13,078 nt of DNA from CAYTMY01 sp964618075 (GTDB lineage: Bacteria > Bacillota > Clostridia > Eubacteriales > Anaerofustaceae): positions 1-13,078 of the forward strand of contig CAZTZO010000031.1 in assembly GCA_964618075.1 (NCBI GenBank), written 5' to 3'. This document shows, piece by piece, positions 1 through 5,964 of this stretch. A model generated the notes under the pieces. The model did not search any database. It worked only from the letters and a program-made list of their open reading frames with translations, and was not told the origin of the DNA. The position numbers and the translations under genes were made by a program. The first letter of the stretch is position 1. Each line of letters opens with the position of its first letter.

Positions 1-273
1 TGCAGTTTTACTTGTACCTAATTTTTCTGCGCACTTTGCCAGACCTAAATCTTTAACACTAAATATGAAAACGCGAAAAAAAGCTTCGGTAAAAAGCTTA
101 ACAGCGAAGGATTTAAAAAAGATGCTTCCATAGAACAGCTTCCGTTTTCAAAGTTGGATTTTGATAGCAAAGCATTTAGCAAGGATAATATGCTCACGCC
201 CTCCTTCGCTCTTAAAAGACTTGCAGTATACGACAAGGCATACTATAAATTTTACTTGAATCTACTTATATAA
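1..273 (+). pseudogene. C-terminal remnant of a long-chain acyl-CoA synthetase, frameshifted
   Basis: This is the 3' end of an AMP-forming long-chain fatty acid-CoA ligase, which activates fatty acids with ATP and CoA. The reading frame starting at base 61 gives an uninterrupted C-terminus ending at the TAA at 271-273. It contains FSKDNMLTPSFALKR, which matches the family's FS-x-x-N-x-LTPT-x-K-x-KR signature near the C-terminus (the lysine region of the adenylate-forming fold). Upstream this frame has stops at 19-21 and 46-48. The typical preceding segment (AVLLVPNFSAHFA) is instead in the frame beginning at base 2, which runs into a stop at 131-133. At least one indel therefore lies between about base 20 and base 63. 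It could be a real inactivating mutation or a sequencing error near a contig edge. The family call rests on a short segment. The stop is only 16 nt before the transporter gene, so the two probably form one transcription unit. Confidence 0.6.
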
Positions 274-289
274 GTAAGGAGTATTCCAT

Positions 290-1564
290 ATGAATACCGC
301 AACAATAAGCCTGATCATTATGGCTGTAGTGATAATACTATTCATAATAGACAAAATACCAAGCGCCACAGTTGCTCTTTTGGGAGTGGCGGCTATGTTG
401 GCTTTCAAGGTCTGCAGCGCCTCGGAGGCGCTCTCCGGCTTTGCAAGCGACATATTCATCCTCGTACTCGGTATGCTTATAATCGGCATAGCACTCTTTG
501 AATCGGGCGCGGCGGCGTTTATAGGGAACTTGGCGATAAGACTTTCCGCCAATAAGGAAAGACGCTTTATATTGATTTCGTGCATAATAGCGGCTGTACT
601 TTCCGCTTTTCTTTCCAACACGGCAGTTATTGCCATGATGATGGCGATATGCTCGGCTGCAAGCACGTCTTCAAAGAATATGAAATACAAAAACCTTGTT
701 ATTCCCGTAGCGATAGCCGCAATTTACGGCGGACACTGCACGCTCGTCGGCTCCACCACTCAGATAACGGCGAGTACGCTGCTTACGCAGGCAACAGGCG
801 CAGGCTTCGGTATGTGGGATCTGGCAAGCGTATGTATTCCGTGTACGGTCTTTATCATACTGTACATGACTTTTATCGGTTATCCCATAGGAAAGAAAAT
901 ATGGGCTAAGCGCGTCGATAACGACAGCACCGAGCAAAATTCGATAGATACAAATGTGACAAAGCTTAATAAGCAGGGAATAAAGGTCTTGGTTATTTTC
1001 GCAGTTGTAATCGTGCTGTTTATTACAGGCTGGGTAAGTAACGGCTGTGCAGCCCTTATAGGGGCGATACTTTGTATAGTAACAGGCACAGTCAAACAAA
1101 AAAGCGTATTTCAAAAGCTGGACTGGAATTGTCTGGTATGGCTGTGTGCGTGCTTGGGACTCGGCAAGGCATTAAACGTAAGCGGAGGCGCCGCAATGGT
1201 CGCAAACGTATTCTTAAAGGCGTTTAACGCTTCAACTGCACCGCTGGCATTCTTTGCAGCCATGGTATTGGTCGCAATGCTTGTAAGTCAGTTTATGTCA
1301 AACATGGCATGTCTTCTGATAATAATGCCGGGTACGCTTTCGCTTGTAACAAGCTTAGGACTCAGCCCATATGCGTTTGCCTACGGAATGTGTCTGGGAG
1401 CGGCTCTTACCTTCCTGACGCCGCTTGCTAACGGTCATATAGGAATGACTATATCGGCGGGCTATAAATTCTCGGATTATGTGTTATACGGGCTTTTACC
1501 CACGATAGTGACCTACGCTATGATAGTATTCTTAACCCCCGTATTTTACCCGCTTGTCATCTAA
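290..1564 (+). CDS. SLC13/DASS (ion transporter superfamily) anion permease
   Basis: This is a 424-residue polytopic membrane protein of the divalent anion:Na+ symporter / citrate transporter type, which moves dicarboxylates, citrate, sulfate or related anions into the cell. About 11 hydrophobic segments are visible, starting with residues 5-20 and 26-40. The two inverted halves each carry the expected substrate-loop signature. The first is SNT at residues 109-111, with GSTTQ at 154-158. The second is the variant SNM at 337-339, with TPLANGHIGM at 377-386. A charged, Asn/Asp-rich loop at about 205-232 separates the halves. The start is supported by AAGGAG at 276-281, 8 nt before the ATG. The gene follows the acyl-CoA synthetase remnant closely and converges on cblS. 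Substrate cannot be read from the sequence, and the degenerate second SNT motif makes any guess less safe. Confidence 0.85.
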   Translation: MNTATISLIIMAVVIILFIIDKIPSATVALLGVAAMLAFKVCSASEALSGFASDIFILVLGMLIIGIALFESGAAAFIGNLAIRLSANKERRFILISCIIAAVLSAFLSNTAVIAMMMAICSAASTSSKNMKYKNLVIPVAIAAIYGGHCTLVGSTTQITASTLLTQATGAGFGMWDLASVCIPCTVFIILYMTFIGYPIGKKIWAKRVDNDSTEQNSIDTNVTKLNKQGIKVLVIFAVVIVLFITGWVSNGCAALIGAILCIVTGTVKQKSVFQKLDWNCLVWLCACLGLGKALNVSGGAAMVANVFLKAFNASTAPLAFFAAMVLVAMLVSQFMSNMACLLIIMPGTLSLVTSLGLSPYAFAYGMCLGAALTFLTPLANGHIGMTISAGYKFSDYVLYGLLPTIVTYAMIVFLTPVFYPLVI

Positions 1565-1613
1565 AGGTTTTTAAGCATAAAAATATCGGTGAAAAATACA
1601 CTTTATTTAACTA

Positions 1614-1674
1614 TTAAAGGATACTAACTTATAGCTTATATAAATCTTCCTAACACTACGCACGTATCCTTTAA
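1614..1674. repeat. 11-bp perfect inverted repeat at a convergent gene junction
   Basis: TTAAAGGATAC at 1614-1624 is the exact reverse complement of GTATCCTTTAA at 1664-1674, with 39 nt between the arms. The right arm and most of the spacer lie in the last codons and stop region of cblS; the left arm is in the gap after the anion transporter. No T-tract follows either arm, so it is not a classical intrinsic terminator. It could still fold in transcripts from both strands and act as a bidirectional 3' end or stabiliser. It is the only strong structure seen between these convergent genes. Confidence 0.55.
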
Positions 1675-2376
1675 GGACAAAACCTTATCTAAATTTTCTT
1701 CTTTTACACTAACGAGAGCGGCGGTCGAAGGGCCACCGCTCTTTAAAATATCCCCGTTAAAGCTATCGGAAAATTCGAATTTCAAGTTGTGGAGCTTTGA
1801 TAACAACAATGCCTCGTATTTTATGCCCTTTGAGCCGATAGGAACAATTTCCGCGGTTTTTTCTATATTACGAATCGCTTTTATGTCGTCGTAGCAGATT
1901 ATTTCCTCGTCAATAACGCCCGGCGTATCTAAAATATCGCTGCCCGACTTTATTTTCCCGAACAATACGCCGAAATCTCCTGCGTTTACTTCAAATTGCC
2001 TTGGTTTATCGCATAAGCCTATTACGCTTACTCCTACGCCTGTCATTGTTGTAGTCATATTTTCTTCGGTTGAACCGTTAAGAAGGCTTTTGTCTATACC
2101 TGCCAGAGCCATTTCATCAATAACGCCTCGTATTATCTCTTTGCCCGTCGGGAGCATTTCGCAGCAGACGGTATCGCTCACGCTTACCACCTTACACCCG
2201 TAAGAAATGATCTCCATTAACGCTCCCCTCGCAGTATATCTGCCCGTAATATAGGCGGGATATTTTAAAACGTCCCCCTGCTTTTCACCTACTCCTCCGC
2301 AGCTGTCGCAAGCGCATACTATACATACGCCGTCAGTTGAGCAAACAGTAAGATCTCGGTACTTCAAAACCTTCAT
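1636..2376 (-). CDS. cblS: Alpha-ribazole kinase CblS (AIR synthase/PurM-like fold)
   Basis: This is a 246-residue soluble protein of the AIR synthase (PurM/ThiL/SelD-like) ATP-binding superfamily. The N-terminal half carries an ATP-site-like segment ACDSCGGVGEKQGD at residues 22-35 and the region with GSTEENMTTTMTG. The family member encoded next to an ECF S component under a cobalamin riboswitch is CblS. In Listeria, CblS phosphorylates alpha-ribazole to alpha-ribazole phosphate, so that salvaged lower ligand can be used for cobamide assembly without CobT. The call rests on both fold and context. The reading frame is open further upstream to 2448, but that stretch overlaps the end of cblT. 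The ATG at 2376 is preceded by AAGGAG (2390-2395, rather distant at 13 nt) and gives MKVLKYRDLTV, a natural family start. It lies 31 nt downstream of cblT, so the pair is cotranscribed. An unspecified AIR synthase-related protein is the fallback name. Confidence 0.78.
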   Translation of the reverse strand: MKVLKYRDLTVCSTDGVCIVCACDSCGGVGEKQGDVLKYPAYITGRYTARGALMEIISYGCKVVSVSDTVCCEMLPTGKEIIRGVIDEMALAGIDKSLLNGSTEENMTTTMTGVGVSVIGLCDKPRQFEVNAGDFGVLFGKIKSGSDILDTPGVIDEEIICYDDIKAIRNIEKTAEIVPIGSKGIKYEALLLSKLHNLKFEFSDSFNGDILKSGGPSTAALVSVKEENLDKVLSLKDTCVVLGRFI

Positions 2377-2407
2377 TATAACGATTCTTCTCCTTAGTAA
2401 CTCTTTC

Positions 2408-2908
2408 TTACTTGATCTGTGACTTGTACTTTTGCGGTATAAGCGCAAATACTATTAATGCCAATACCACGTTTGCAGCAGCTGCCGGAAGCAAAACCGG
2501 TATAAGAGATATCGCCACAGCCTTTCCCATTAAAGGGATAAGCACAAAAAGGCTTACAGGCACGTTTAGGATAAGTGCGACAATTCCCCCGCACACATAG
2601 GATATTATCTTATTGAGCTTTGTCTTTTGCATTAATTTTATAGTAAAGTAGAAGCCAAGCATAGTAACAGCCATCATTAATGCTGTGATAAGATGTACGG
2701 GCAGCGAAAGGGGAAAGCCCGAAAGCAGTGCGCTCAGTAAGTGCGCCAAAGCGCCGATAGCAGCACCGAAGTAAGGTCCGAGCAGCAAGGTACCGACGAA
2801 TGCGAAAAGAGAATCAAAGGCTATAGAGCCCATAATTTTTATGTTCCCTCCCACAAAGCAAAGTGCAATAAACATTGCCGCCATGATGATTTTTGTTGTT
2901 TTTTTCAT
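2408..2908 (-). CDS. cblT: Alpha-ribazole ECF transporter S component CblT
   Basis: This 166-residue, strongly hydrophobic protein has five to six membrane segments, typical in size and pattern for a substrate-binding S component of an energy-coupling factor (ECF) transporter. The N-terminus has a basic start (MKKTTKIIMAAMFIALCFVGG). A Gly/Ala-rich LLLGPYFGAAIGALAHLLSALLS-like middle follows, of the sort found in this superfamily. CblT takes up alpha-ribazole, the lower-ligand nucleoside of cobamides, working with shared EcfA/EcfA'/EcfT proteins that must be encoded elsewhere. The identification rests on the cobalamin riboswitch upstream and the CblS-type kinase downstream. The ATG at 2908 has GGGAG seven nt upstream. 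A longer reading frame to 2956 is rejected because it would run into the riboswitch terminator. Without the context it could only be called an ECF S component. Confidence 0.78.
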   Translation of the reverse strand: MKKTTKIIMAAMFIALCFVGGNIKIMGSIAFDSLFAFVGTLLLGPYFGAAIGALAHLLSALLSGFPLSLPVHLITALMMAVTMLGFYFTIKLMQKTKLNKIISYVCGGIVALILNVPVSLFVLIPLMGKAVAISLIPVLLPAAAANVVLALIVFALIPQKYKSQIK

Positions 2909-2936
2909 TTTTTTCTCCCGTTTGTTTTTTTTAGAT

Positions 2937-2974
2937 GCAAACAAAAAAGTCCGCATCCTTTAAGATGGAACTTT
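2937..2974 (-). terminator. Intrinsic terminator, expression platform of the cobalamin riboswitch
   Basis: On the minus strand AAAGTTCCATC (2974-2964) pairs with GATGCGGACTTT (2957-2946). This gives 11 base pairs, including one T-G wobble and one bulged C, closed by a six-base loop and followed directly by a run of T (2948-2943). It lies between the B12 aptamer and cblT. That is where a transcription-terminating platform should be if adenosylcobalamin turns the operon off. A competing antiterminator was not obvious by eye. Confidence 0.8.
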
Positions 2975-2999
2975 ACCTTTGTTCACTATCAATGTAATT

Positions 3000-3156
3000 T
3001 CGGCAGGTCTTCTGGCTTTGCTTCATTGCTTATTTAGCGCGCCTTCCCCTTTTTTTTAAGAGTGGCCTAATGCGCTTAAGCTCGGCATTACAGCGGCGGG
3101 TCCGCACGGGTATCTCACCCGTTTGTCTATTCTCCGAATAATCGGCACCGAATCAC
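3000..3156 (-). promoter_or_regulatory. Cobalamin (adenosylcobalamin-type) riboswitch aptamer
   Basis: Read on the minus strand, the region shows the ordered conserved blocks of the cobalamin riboswitch. These are GGTGCC near the 5' end (3149-3144), the ACGGGTGAGATACCCGTGCGG stem region leading to GACCCGCCGCTGTAATGC, GCATTAGGCCACT, GGGAAGGCGCG, and the B12 box AAGCCAGAAGACCTGCCG near 3018-3001. The order and spacing fit the RF00174 fold. A sigma-A-like promoter lies immediately upstream and an intrinsic terminator downstream, so B12 sufficiency should stop transcription of cblT-cblS. Boundaries are approximate by a few bases. Confidence 0.95.
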
Positions 3157-3163
3157 AAAAGTC

Positions 3164-3192
3164 ATTGTATATTATTTTAAAAAAGAGGTCAA
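3164..3192 (-). promoter_or_regulatory. Sigma-A-like promoter of the riboswitch-cblT-cblS unit
   Basis: On the minus strand TTGACC (3192-3187) and TACAAT (3169-3164) are separated by exactly 17 bp. Each hexamer matches five of six consensus bases. The expected start point is about 3157, directly at the 5' edge of the aptamer. Confidence 0.85.
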
Positions 3193-3202
3193 GCCTTTTA
3201 AT

Positions 3203-3217
3203 AAAAGTCCCTTAAAC
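3203..3217. repeat. 15-bp direct repeat, copy 1 (downstream of fic)
   Basis: AAAAGTCCCTTAAAC here is identical to the sequence at 4123-4137. This copy lies in the AT-rich gap between the fic gene and the B12 promoter. The other lies across the stop codon of the phosphodiesterase gene. The rest of 3193-3386 shows no gene that I can support. Confidence 0.7.
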
Positions 3218-3386
3218 TGTAAATTGCAACATTAACTTTTACTTCTGTATTTTATTAGATAGCAGAACTTTTTTAATAGCTATAGCTTCTTATTTTGTTG
3301 ATTCATACGATTTAAACGGCAAGCTAACTTTGTCATTAATGTTATCTTTTAACTTTTTCGTACGTTTAATTCTCTTTTACACTCGA

Positions 3387-4040
3387 TTAAAAATCTATAC
3401 CGTCGATACATTTCTCATACAGAAATTCTTTTATTGTGTTCATGTCGTTACTTTCGTAATATGCTGTAAGCAGTCTGTTAAATTCCTGCGTATTGTCTTG
3501 ATTAATCGAGATAACGCCACACCCGTTTTGAATCATTATTTTGTTTGCAGCAAATGTTGATGTTCTTTTATTTCCGTCCCAAAACAGTTGCGAACGCATG
3601 CCCCAAAGCATAAGAGTCAAAGCTCGTGAAGTAGGATTATCTATCTTTAGTATATCCGTTAACTCTCTTTCGACATTTTCTTTTACAGGAATGCTCGGAA
3701 CGTAATCGGTTCCTGCAATTCCGACTTTGCCGTATCTGAGCTTCCCCCACTCTAAGGATTCCGAGCGTGCAACATAATCATTGAGCCTAAATAAAAATTC
3801 TATGTTAAGTTCTTTGTTGATATTTGCAAATAAGAATTTCCATGTATTTTTAAGATTCATGATAGTCACTATATCATCGGCGCTTACGCCGTTTACTACA
3901 GCTCCTTCATAAATTGTATAAGTCTGCGGAAAGGTTACGTTTATTCCTTCGAGGTTGGCGCTTTTCCAAATATAATCGACAATATTGCGTTTGGCGACGA
4001 ATATATTCTGCTCTAAGGTCATATTGTATTTATTCTTCAT
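3387..4040 (-). CDS. Fic/DOC-fold protein with catalytic His replaced by Gln
   Basis: This 217-residue protein has the Fic core SQLFWDGNKRTSTFAANKIM at about 150-169. Fic enzymes normally carry HPFx(D/E)GNGR and transfer AMP or related groups onto target hydroxyls. Here the phenylalanine, Asp155, Gly156, Asn157 and Arg159 are kept, but the catalytic His position is Gln151 and the second Gly is Lys158. Near the N-terminus SANLEG (27-32) fits the (S/T)xxxE(G/N) inhibitory helix motif of self-inhibited class II Fic proteins. The protein therefore keeps regulation and nucleotide-site residues while lacking the general base. It may be catalytically altered, a binding protein, or use different chemistry; related Firmicutes Fic proteins with Gln here are known to me only in general terms. 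The ATG at 4040 has GAGGAA upstream. It is a single gene with no recognisable antitoxin partner, between two copies of a 15-bp direct repeat. Confidence 0.85.
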   Translation of the reverse strand: MKNKYNMTLEQNIFVAKRNIVDYIWKSANLEGINVTFPQTYTIYEGAVVNGVSADDIVTIMNLKNTWKFLFANINKELNIEFLFRLNDYVARSESLEWGKLRYGKVGIAGTDYVPSIPVKENVERELTDILKIDNPTSRALTLMLWGMRSQLFWDGNKRTSTFAANKIMIQNGCGVISINQDNTQEFNRLLTAYYESNDMNTIKEFLYEKCIDGIDF

Positions 4041-4096
4041 TTTCTTTTCCTCTTAAGTCACCCGCACTTTTTTTTATCACTTTTTTATTCTTCATA

Positions 4097-4115
4097 TTGC
4101 GCTTATTAAGCGCAA
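4097..4115. repeat. Perfect 8-bp-stem hairpin between phosphodiesterase gene and fic
   Basis: TTGCGCTT (4097-4104) and AAGCGCAA (4108-4115) form a perfect stem with a three-base loop. There is no T-tract on either side, so it is not a standard intrinsic terminator. Its position just after the end of the long rapZ-to-phosphodiesterase run and before fic would suit a 3' end structure or a boundary element. Confidence 0.5.
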
Positions 4116-4122
4116 ACTTACC

Positions 4123-4137
4123 AAAAGTCCCTTAAAC
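4123..4137. repeat. 15-bp direct repeat, copy 2 (across phosphodiesterase stop codon)
   Basis: This is an identical copy of the 15-mer at 3203-3217. On the minus strand it reads GTTTAAGGGACTTTT and contains the last bases of the final Val codon and the TAA stop of the phosphodiesterase gene. The two copies bracket fic and about 920 bp of sequence. Confidence 0.7.
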
Positions 4138-4608
4138 CACGTTTATTATTTCTACCTTTGTGATATCGCCGTTATCTGTCAAAATTATTGCGTAGGAGGG
4201 AAAGCGTCTGGCATTATAAGGGTTTATGCTGCCGGGATTAAGTAAAAACGAGCCGAACACGTTTGCCCTGAACGCTTCATGGGTATGTCCGAACACGGCT
4301 ATGTCTGCGCCAAGCTCATTTGCTTTTTTTGCGTAAGACTCTACGTTTCCCTTTACATGATAATTATTGCCGTGAGAAAGTAATATCTTAACGCCGTCCT
4401 CGTTTATTATCATTTCTTCTTCAAAGCTGTCGTAATAGTCGCAGTTGCCCTTTACCGCATATATATGCCTTTGTTTATCGCAAAGAAAATTTATATCTCT
4501 TGCATAATCCCCTGCGTGAAGTATAACTTGCGCGTCCTCGTTAGCTTTAACAGCCTTTTTTATCAGAGATGTATTGCCGTGAGAGTCTGAAAAAACAAGT
4601 ATTTTCAT
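4132..4608 (-). CDS. yfcE: YfcE/YsnB-family metallophosphoesterase
   Basis: This 158-residue calcineurin-like phosphoesterase (MJ0936/YfcE type) is a compact cytosolic two-metal enzyme that hydrolyses phosphodiesters in vitro; its natural substrate is generally unknown. All metal-binding motifs are in order: D8-S-H10 (DxH), GD at 33-34, GNCD at 54-57 (GNH[DE] block with Cys in place of His), H79-G, and GHTH at 107-110. The Cys in the GN-x-D block is common in this short subfamily. The gene starts 3 nt after the rdgB stop, and the order rph-rdgB-phosphodiesterase is the same as Bacillus rph-ysnA-ysnB, so it belongs to that operon as its last member. Its stop codon lies inside the 15-bp direct repeat. 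Confidence 0.88.
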   Translation of the reverse strand: MKILVFSDSHGNTSLIKKAVKANEDAQVILHAGDYARDINFLCDKQRHIYAVKGNCDYYDSFEEEMIINEDGVKILLSHGNNYHVKGNVESYAKKANELGADIAVFGHTHEAFRANVFGSFLLNPGSINPYNARRFPSYAIILTDNGDITKVEIINVV

Positions 4609-4611
4609 TTT

Positions 4612-5211
4612 TTAGCTTTCTTTACCTTCAAAATATTCGTCAAGCTCCTCTTTAAGCAGCTCAAACGCTTTTTTCCTGTGGCTGATCTCGTTTTTTTCCT
4701 CCTCGCTCATCTGTGCGTACGTCCTTTGCTTTTCGTCGACGTAAAACACGGGGTCGTAGCCAAAGCCGTCATTTCCTGTAAGAGCGCTTGTGATATGCCC
4801 GTAAACCCTTGCAGTATAAACGCTTGTTGACGAATCAGGATAAACCGCTGCCGCACAGCAAACAAAGCTTGCCGTTCTTTTCTCATTCGAAAGACCATGT
4901 AGTTCGTTGATAAGCTTAATATTATTGTCGTAATAGCTGCCGGAGGAATATCTTGCGGAATATATACCGGGTGCGCCGTTAAGTGCATCTACGCACAGCC
5001 CCGAATCGTCCGATATACACACATAATCACAAGCTTCGTGCGCTGCCAAAGCCTTAATAAGCGCATTTTCTTCAAAGCTTGAGCCGTTTTCCTCTATTTC
5101 ATTTGTGAAGCCGATATCATCTAAGGTGAGGATAGTATAATCCGACAATATTTTCTTTAATTCAACTGCCTTATGAGGGTTATGAGTTGAAAAAACCACT
5201 TTCTTTTTCAT
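4612..5211 (-). CDS. rdgB: dITP/XTP pyrophosphatase (RdgB/HAM1 family)
   Basis: This 199-residue nucleotide-pool-cleaning enzyme hydrolyses dITP, dXTP and ITP to the monophosphate plus pyrophosphate, keeping deaminated purines out of nucleic acids. The family's signatures are all present. These are STHNPHK at 8-14, the SFEENALIKA helix at 45-54, DDSGLCVDALNGAPGIYSAR at 68-87 with catalytic Asp69, FGYDPVF at 150-156 and SHR at 177-179. The length is normal. Its ATG shares one base with the rph stop (TGATG), and its stop is 3 nt before the phosphodiesterase start, so the three genes are translationally linked. Confidence 0.95.
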   Translation of the reverse strand: MKKKVVFSTHNPHKAVELKKILSDYTILTLDDIGFTNEIEENGSSFEENALIKALAAHEACDYVCISDDSGLCVDALNGAPGIYSARYSSGSYYDNNIKLINELHGLSNEKRTASFVCCAAAVYPDSSTSVYTARVYGHITSALTGNDGFGYDPVFYVDEKQRTYAQMSEEEKNEISHRKKAFELLKEELDEYFEGKES

Positions 5212-5927
5212 CAGATACCGAGAACCTTCTTTTGGATTTCGATTATATCCATTATTCCCTGCGTAGCAAGCATAATAAGAGAGTCCATCTCGTACTCCTT
5301 TACGCTTCTTCCCTCCGCCGTTGCCTGCAATTCAACAAAATCGCCCTCGTCTGTCATAACTACGTTCATGTCACACTGAGCGCGCGAATCCTCCTCGTAG
5401 CACAAGTCAAGTATGCATTCGTCATCCACTATTCCGACGCTTACGGCTCCTATAAAATTCTTTATCGGATTTTCGCTTACCAAGCCTCTTTGCATAAGAT
5501 AATTCACAGCGTCGTACATAGCGACAAAGCCGCCTGTAATAGAGGCTGTCCTGCTTCCGCCGTCAGCCTGAATCACGTCGCAGTCTACCCATATAGTGCG
5601 TTCCCCGAGTTTTTTTGTATCAACGGCACATCTTAAGGAGCGTCCTATGAGCCTTTGAATTTCAGCGCTTCGCCCGTCAAGCTTCAATCGTGAGATGTCG
5701 CGCTGCTTTCTTGTGGCGTTTGCCGCAGGAAGCATACTGTATTCCGCACTCACCCAGCCCTTTCCCGTTCCTTTTAAAAAAGGCGGAACCTTTTCTTCGA
5801 CAAATGCCGTGCATATAACCTTTGTGTCCCCAAATTCGCACAGAGCGGAGCCCTGCGGATATTTTATGTAGTCCCTTGTGATTTTAATCTCCCTATGCAT
5901 ATCGTTCTGTCTTGAGTCTTTTCTCAT
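5211..5927 (-). CDS. rph: Ribonuclease PH
   Basis: This 238-residue phosphorolytic 3'-5' exoribonuclease trims the 3' trailers of tRNA precursors and acts as a hexamer. Recognisable features are MRKDSR at the N-terminus, KGWVSAEYSMLPAA at 56-69, the LDGRSAEIQRLIGRSLR block at 83-99 with phosphate-site Arg86, GGSRT at 123-127, and the DSRAQCDMNVVM block near 180-191. I chose the ATG at 5927 because it gives the family N-terminus. The open frame continues upstream to 5987, but that would overlap yvcK and add non-family sequence. The Shine-Dalgarno is unusual (GGGGG, 4 nt upstream). A TTGACG at the yvcK stop followed by an A-tract and TATAAC hints at an internal promoter, with spacing too long to be sure. 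It overlaps rdgB by one base. Confidence 0.96.
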   Translation of the reverse strand: MRKDSRQNDMHREIKITRDYIKYPQGSALCEFGDTKVICTAFVEEKVPPFLKGTGKGWVSAEYSMLPAANATRKQRDISRLKLDGRSAEIQRLIGRSLRCAVDTKKLGERTIWVDCDVIQADGGSRTASITGGFVAMYDAVNYLMQRGLVSENPIKNFIGAVSVGIVDDECILDLCYEEDSRAQCDMNVVMTDEGDFVELQATAEGRSVKEYEMDSLIMLATQGIMDIIEIQKKVLGI

Positions 5928-5964
5928 ATTGCCCCCGTTATATTCTGTTTGTTTTTTTTTTACG

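Noticed and set aside
671..1114. Antisense frames within the anion transporter gene
   Set aside because: They are composition shadows of a well-supported membrane protein gene and have no family-like content.
2377..2448. Upstream extension of the cblS reading frame
   Set aside because: It overlaps the end of cblT, has no family sequence, and a better ATG with a ribosome binding site lies at 2376.
2909..2956. Upstream extension of the cblT reading frame
   Set aside because: It runs through the riboswitch terminator and its T-tract; the ATG at 2908 has GGGAG seven nt upstream.
3193..3386. Gene in the gap between fic and the B12 promoter
   Set aside because: Only very short frames without ribosome binding sites are present; the region is AT-rich and appears non-coding.
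4033..4095. Fic antitoxin (YhfG-type) upstream of fic
   Set aside because: The 21-codon frame lacks the antitoxin's signature and is too short; the inhibitory motif is in the Fic protein itself.
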